Shown here piece by piece: positions 60,601 to 64,000 of a stretch of DNA of 64,000 nucleotides. The notes under the pieces are model-generated. The model saw nothing but the letters and a program-made list of their open reading frames with translations, had not been told where the DNA came from and did no database searches. Made by a program: the position numbers and the translations under genes. Source of the DNA: Chaunax sp. Z400 (taxonomy: Eukaryota > Chordata > Actinopteri > Lophiiformes > Chaunacidae); NCBI GenBank assembly GCA_037577475.1, contig CM075194.1, positions 5,569,992 through 5,633,991 on the forward strand, read 5' to 3'. Each line of letters begins with the position of its first letter. Within the stretch, counting starts at the first letter, position 1.

Positions 60601-62351
60601 AAGAAATCACATAAAACAGAGAGAAGAAAACCTGCTTTGTGGTGAGTAAAAGCAGTAGAATAAATGTTCTAAAATGTTCAGTTTTAACAGCAGAGAGAGA
60701 GAGAGAGAGAGAGTTCAGTCGTTAACGAGCGTCGTGGTGAGAAAACAAACCACAATCAACGGGCAGCTGTAAGAAGCGACCCCCATGCAGGCATCGGCAA
60801 TTGATTAGTGGCAAGCGGCTTCGTTGTTGCTGTTGGTTAATCGGCTGATTGTTCAAGGAGCTCTCCCAATCAGCCTTTATCCACTCAGACCAACCACAGC
60901 CACTCTGAGTACATTTACACACACAGAAACAACAGTTCAGATCTGATGAATGAGGAGCTAACAGCTAGAGCTTAAATGATGTCTTCTTCAGTTAACCATG
61001 GAAACGAACAAACGTTTTTGGTGATTTTTTTCAATCAAATTTCATCATATTGAATTACATCCCTCTAAAAAGGTTCAATATTTTGGAAAATACACTGATT
61101 TGACTTTGTTGGCCAGAGTTAGCTTAGAAGATTGATGCCACAGTGAATAAATGAGGTTTTTTTTTGGTATATAAAACTTGATTACCATGATTAGGCCTGT
61201 TGCTATTATTACGTAATCACCTGATTATAATAATTCCAGCTGATCACTGTTACTTAGCATAACTTTAATCACTTCCATACATCTGCATAAAAAACAACTG
61301 GATGAAACACAAGCATCACAGTTCTATCACAGCCATCCTATTGATTATATATCAGAAGTGAAATGAAAACACACCAATGTTCTTTCGTTTTTCTTACAAG
61401 GAACCCGACACCCTTCCTCGAAATCTAATCTACAGACGTTTTTAAAATGAAAAACATTTTTCACCACATAAACGTTTTATTTTGGGGCCTCAGCTCCACA
61501 GACCCTCATTCATTTTGGACTACCTACATACCCGGACGTTCTTAGAGTGGCATATCTCTATTACTATTAGAATATTTCTGGTTCTATCACTAGTTCCACA
61601 CCATTTTCCACCATTTAATGCTTGACTGGCGCTCGTTAATGATGTCATCTAGTTGTGCTTATTCTGCTATGAGTGGAAAAATAAATTAGCTTTAAGCACC
61701 ACTGACTGTTTATCTCTCTAGACGCTTACATGAACTTTTCTATGAGCATCCATCATTCGCTGTGGGCACATTTAGGTTCTAAGCCAAATGACAAAGGAGA
61801 GCTTTAGTCAAATTTGACGCAAAAATGTAGCAGTCAAAACCGCTAATACTACATATACAACAAAATGTACCACCCACAAAATGTGTAATGGAGTATTATA
61901 GTTAGCTTTGGACAGAACCAGGCGAGCTATTTCCCTCTGCCTCCAGTCTTTATGCTAAGCTAAGCTAGTTGACTGCTTCTTCGAGCTTCATATTTACCAT
62001 ATAAAGGGTGGCATCAATCTTCACAACAAACTCTGGAAGAAAGCAAATGAGCTTCTCAACATTTCATAATCCTCTATTTATAAAAAAAGCCTTGACAAAT
62101 TAGATGTGTAAAAACCCTGTCAAAACTAAATCTGATCACACTAATCTCATTTTTAACGGTGTGCATGCAAATGTACCCAGAGAGAGTTTTTGCTCTGCTA
62201 AGCGTTGTGTTAGTTCAGTGCCAGCAGCTCCACACGTCTGTAGAGCCTCAGAGGACGGTTTTTTTTTCAGTGAGATCGTTTTCGTTACTTTTGGCACAGA
62301 GCGAAGGCAGTACAGGAATCCTACCTTTTGGTAAACCTGAATGACATGTTT
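54327..62351 (-). CDS. mark3: MAP/microtubule affinity-regulating kinase 3 (mark3), 3' part
   Basis: MARK3 is a Ser/Thr kinase that phosphorylates microtubule-associated and polarity proteins. Only its 3' end is present; the kinase and UBA domains lie beyond the right edge. Recognised exons (minus strand) are a 27-base microexon (62325-62351), cassette exons 58716-58795 and 56341-56385, and the last exon 54327-54672 with the KA1 domain. The main form is last exon with or without the microexon; both cassette exons change the C-terminus. Paralogue choice (mark3 rather than mark1, 2 or 4) rests on the KA1 sequence, on KGENKDGKPRSLRFTWSM, and on the neighbours ckb, trmt61a and bag5. The introns carry repeats listed separately. 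Confidence 0.9.
54673..56340 (-). other. mark3: mark3 intron
   Basis: Between the last exon and cassette exon B. It holds a dispersed repeat (54885-55078) and AT-rich sequence. A G-rich stretch (56309-56331) lies just downstream of exon B in the transcript as a C-rich tract. Confidence 0.6.
54885..55078 (+). repeat. Teleost dispersed repeat (ATATGAAGCTAAAGCCAG family)
   Basis: CATGCTAAATATGAAGCTAAAGCCAG, AGGAAACAGCTAGCCTGGC and AAATGTCGTACTATTCCTTTAA mark a common teleost repeat. An inverted copy lies at 61895-62085. Confidence 0.6.
56341..56385 (-). CDS. mark3: mark3 cassette exon B (alternative C-terminus)
   Basis: Acceptor CATGCGCCTCAG and donor CTCAAG|GTGAGG bound 45 bases encoding SQPSLRETGDLRAQ when entered in phase 1 from exon 58716-58795. 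It leaves in phase 1, so joining to 54672 gives AQVAMYLGIKKG. This closely resembles the sequence RSQTNLRESGDLRSQ that I recall from the short C-terminus of mammalian MARK4. Confidence 0.75.
57470..57890 (+). mobile_element. Tc1-like transposon remnant, copy 3 of 3
   Basis: It shares TTTATCCAACTAATCCCAAATGA and GAGGATTACCGTTGTAATCAATGCTG...GGGGACAC with the copies near 1055 and 7140. No long transposase frame remains. It lies in a mark3 intron. Confidence 0.55.
58455..58501 (-). CDS. mark3: Possible alternative terminal exon of mark3
   Basis: A strong acceptor (GTTTTTTCTTTCAG) is followed by a frame that, entered from exon 58716-58795, reads NSGAEDIESCRTMKI and stops. Phases fit, but I know no relative of this tail and no clear polyadenylation signal was checked. 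It may be a decoy acceptor. Confidence 0.2.
58716..58795 (-). CDS. mark3: mark3 cassette exon A, frame-shifting (80 bases)
   Basis: Acceptor CTCTCCTGCCCAG and donor CCTTA|GTAAGT bound 80 bases. Entered in phase 2, as the microexon or its predecessor provides, it encodes VNIDPAKRQTAKTGPAISST and then QGGKTL. Eighty is not a multiple of three, so including it shifts the last exon out of the KA1 frame. The DPAKRQ start matches the MARK4 short-form segment I recall (DPSKRQ). Confidence 0.75.
59665..59678 (+). promoter_or_regulatory. CTCF-like core motif
   Basis: CCACCAGAGGGCAC matches the CTCF core at all 14 positions, in the same orientation as the site at 18574. Occupancy unknown. Confidence 0.45.
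61895..62085 (-). repeat. Teleost dispersed repeat, inverted copy
   Basis: The minus strand reads ATATGAAGCTCGAAGAAGCAG, AGCTTAGCTTAGCATAAAGAC and AGCTCGCCTGG. It is the family found on the plus strand at 54885-55078. A further partial plus-strand piece lies near 61060-61150. Confidence 0.55.
62325..62351 (-). CDS. mark3: mark3 27-base microexon
   Basis: Acceptor GATTCTGTTGTAG and donor CAAAAG|GTAGGA bound exactly 27 bases encoding NMSFRFTKR together with neighbouring bases. It corresponds to the optional NLSFRFARR microexon of mammalian MARK2/3. It keeps the frame whether included or skipped. Confidence 0.85.
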
Positions 62352-64000
62352 CTACAACAGAATCAGACAAAGAAACAGTGAAAATGGTGAAGGAGGATTG
62401 AAAGGAGGGGGGAGTTTATGAGGAGTCTGAATGAGTGAACAAAAATGGGGTGATTGGAATCATCAACAGTGAAGGGAAAGATTCATTTTTATCAATGATA
62501 ATCAAATGATTTCAATTCCTCATTTTAGCTCAGTCATTGCAGGAGTGATGTCGCTGGCCTGGCTGCCACTCACAGAGCCTGTTCATGCACAGAAAATGTG
62601 TCATATATTTGTAGGATTTTTTAAAATTAAATTTGGATTACCATGAACAATTATTCCCACTGTCTGCTGATTGTTTTCTCGATTAACTGAATTATCGTTT
62701 GGGCTATAATATGACAAAAAACACCAACCAAAATAATGTCTTATTTGGAAATAACCCAGTGTGGACATTATCTGAGATATTTAGCGCTGAGCCGATATAA
62801 CAGCTGGTAAAGATTGACCTATCACAGATGTATCTTTTACCTTTTTTTTTACAGATCGTTAGAGATCTTCTTCTTTGAGTTAGCTGCTAACTGCTGCTAG
62901 CTGCTTAGCAAATCTCTCATTTGTACATTGCACACGTAATAGGTTGTCAAAAAGTCACAACCATATTCTGCCCTACAGGCCTGTTGGCTCGCTCCGTTTA
63001 TAGACATCGATTCGGTGCCGTCACTACCTCCACTGCTGGCTCAGAAGCTGAACAACAATGACCCCCCATTATGTCTTTGTAACATTTATACAGAGCGCTG
63101 AGGCGAAAATAAAGGCCCAACAGTCCTGCCTTGATCAGGCTGTGTAAAATGGGCTTGTATATATTGTATTACATTGTAATTGTATTGTATTGTATTGTAT
63201 ATATTGGTATTGGCATATATGCTGTTCAATACTAAAACATATTATTTTGTTTTTGACATAATAAAAAAAGGCTTTTTTGTACTAGTTTTTTTATATAGTT
63301 ATTTACAATAATAATAAAAGAGTTAAGTTTAATTTCAATACAAGTGGACAATAAATTTCGAATGTAATTAAGTAGAGGTACAAGTACTGTAGCTCAGAAT
63401 CTTATTTAAGTACAATACTTGAGTAAATACTTGAAAGGAGGTCAATACTCGCATTTAGAGAGGATATTTATTTTTATTTTAACTTGAAAAATAACATTTT
63501 TATCAGAATAGTTGATTGTTTGGACTTAAGCACTTTTTCACAAGCTCTGTTTTATTTATTGTTTTGTGCTGACAGTGTGAAACTAAACAGCCCAAATATG
63601 TTCACAGATTTAAATCAAAGAAAAACTGTTCAACTACATGAATGGCATGAAAAGATCTCATCAGATTTGTATGTCAGAAATTGGTCAGCAAACACCTCTA
63701 ATAAATCTCAGGATTTATTAGAGGTGCATAAATTGGTTTGTCAGTTGTGTTATGGCCTAAGAACGGCCTAAGAACGTCCTGGGACCATAACTCAGTTGAG
63801 TCAATTAAGAATGTCACAAATTCCATTAAAAGTTGTGGCTCATCCAGAGTGGTTTCAGTTCTCTGTGGCAGGCATCCAGGCAGCGACAGATACACAATTT
63901 AGACTTAAGAGTAAATCACATCGTACAGGACAGTAAAGTGTTCCCCCAGCATGAAATTTATCATCCTAGCTCAGCAAGGCCCTGTGTTGATTGGCTTCTC
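62352..64000 (-). other. mark3: mark3 intron, right edge
   Basis: The exon before the microexon should encode the KFTSKFVRR segment, but I do not see it before the edge. The stretch has a TGTAT-rich run (63160-63210), a teleost repeat (63355-63450) and no other recognised element. Confidence 0.5.
63355..63450 (+). repeat. Teleost dispersed repeat (AAGTACAATACTTGAGTAAA family)
   Basis: TTAAGTAGAGGTACAAGTACTG followed by TTTAAGTACAATACTTGAGTAAATACTT. It is a short copy of the family at 5085 and 48205. Confidence 0.5.

Larger units (their letters stand above)
58796..62324 (-). other. mark3: mark3 intron upstream of cassette exon A
   Basis: About 3.5 kb. It contains a CTCF-like motif (59665), a GA run (60692-60713) and teleost repeats near 61060-61150 and 61895-62085. 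No exon is seen. Confidence 0.6.

Overview
The window is nuclear DNA from a bony fish, probably a percomorph teleost. Genes are split by introns with standard GT/AG boundaries. The spaces between them are AT-rich and full of teleost-type dispersed repeats, Tc1-like transposon remnants, LINE fragments and microsatellites. Five gene identities come from translating the exons by eye and comparing them with vertebrate families as I remember them; no database was searched.

Layout from left to right, with alternating strands: coa8 (-, 531-4871, five coding exons, complete), bag5 (+, main CDS 10358-12616, with an in-frame upstream coding exon at 6091-6113), a gene-poor stretch of about 22 kb, trmt61a (-, 34437-46681, three coding exons, complete), ckb (+, 49306-52049, eight coding exons of which the first two are alternatives), and the 3' part of mark3 (-, 54327-62351 and beyond the right edge). 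This is the same neighbourhood as human 14q32 (MARK3, CKB, TRMT61A, BAG5, COA8). coa8/bag5 and trmt61a/ckb are head-to-head pairs; bag5/trmt61a and ckb/mark3 are tail-to-tail.

The genes serve separate cell functions that happen to sit together: mitochondrial cytochrome oxidase assembly (coa8), Hsp70 nucleotide exchange (bag5), tRNA m1A58 methylation (trmt61a), phosphocreatine energy buffering (ckb) and a polarity/microtubule kinase (mark3).

The most interesting points are: (1) the last mark3 exon appears to be read in two frames, one giving the KA1 domain and the other a short alternative C-terminus reached through cassette exons at 58716-58795 and 56341-56385; (2) ckb has two tandem, mutually exclusive first coding exons; (3) a small secreted-protein ORF at 30786-31061 looks like a peptide-hormone precursor that I do not recognise; (4) bag5 has an intron between BAG domains 3 and 4 and a spliced N-terminal extension; (5) one trmt61a intron carries two long, mutually complementary dinucleotide arrays, one starting just after the splice donor; (6) two perfect hairpins lie side by side in trmt61a intron 1.
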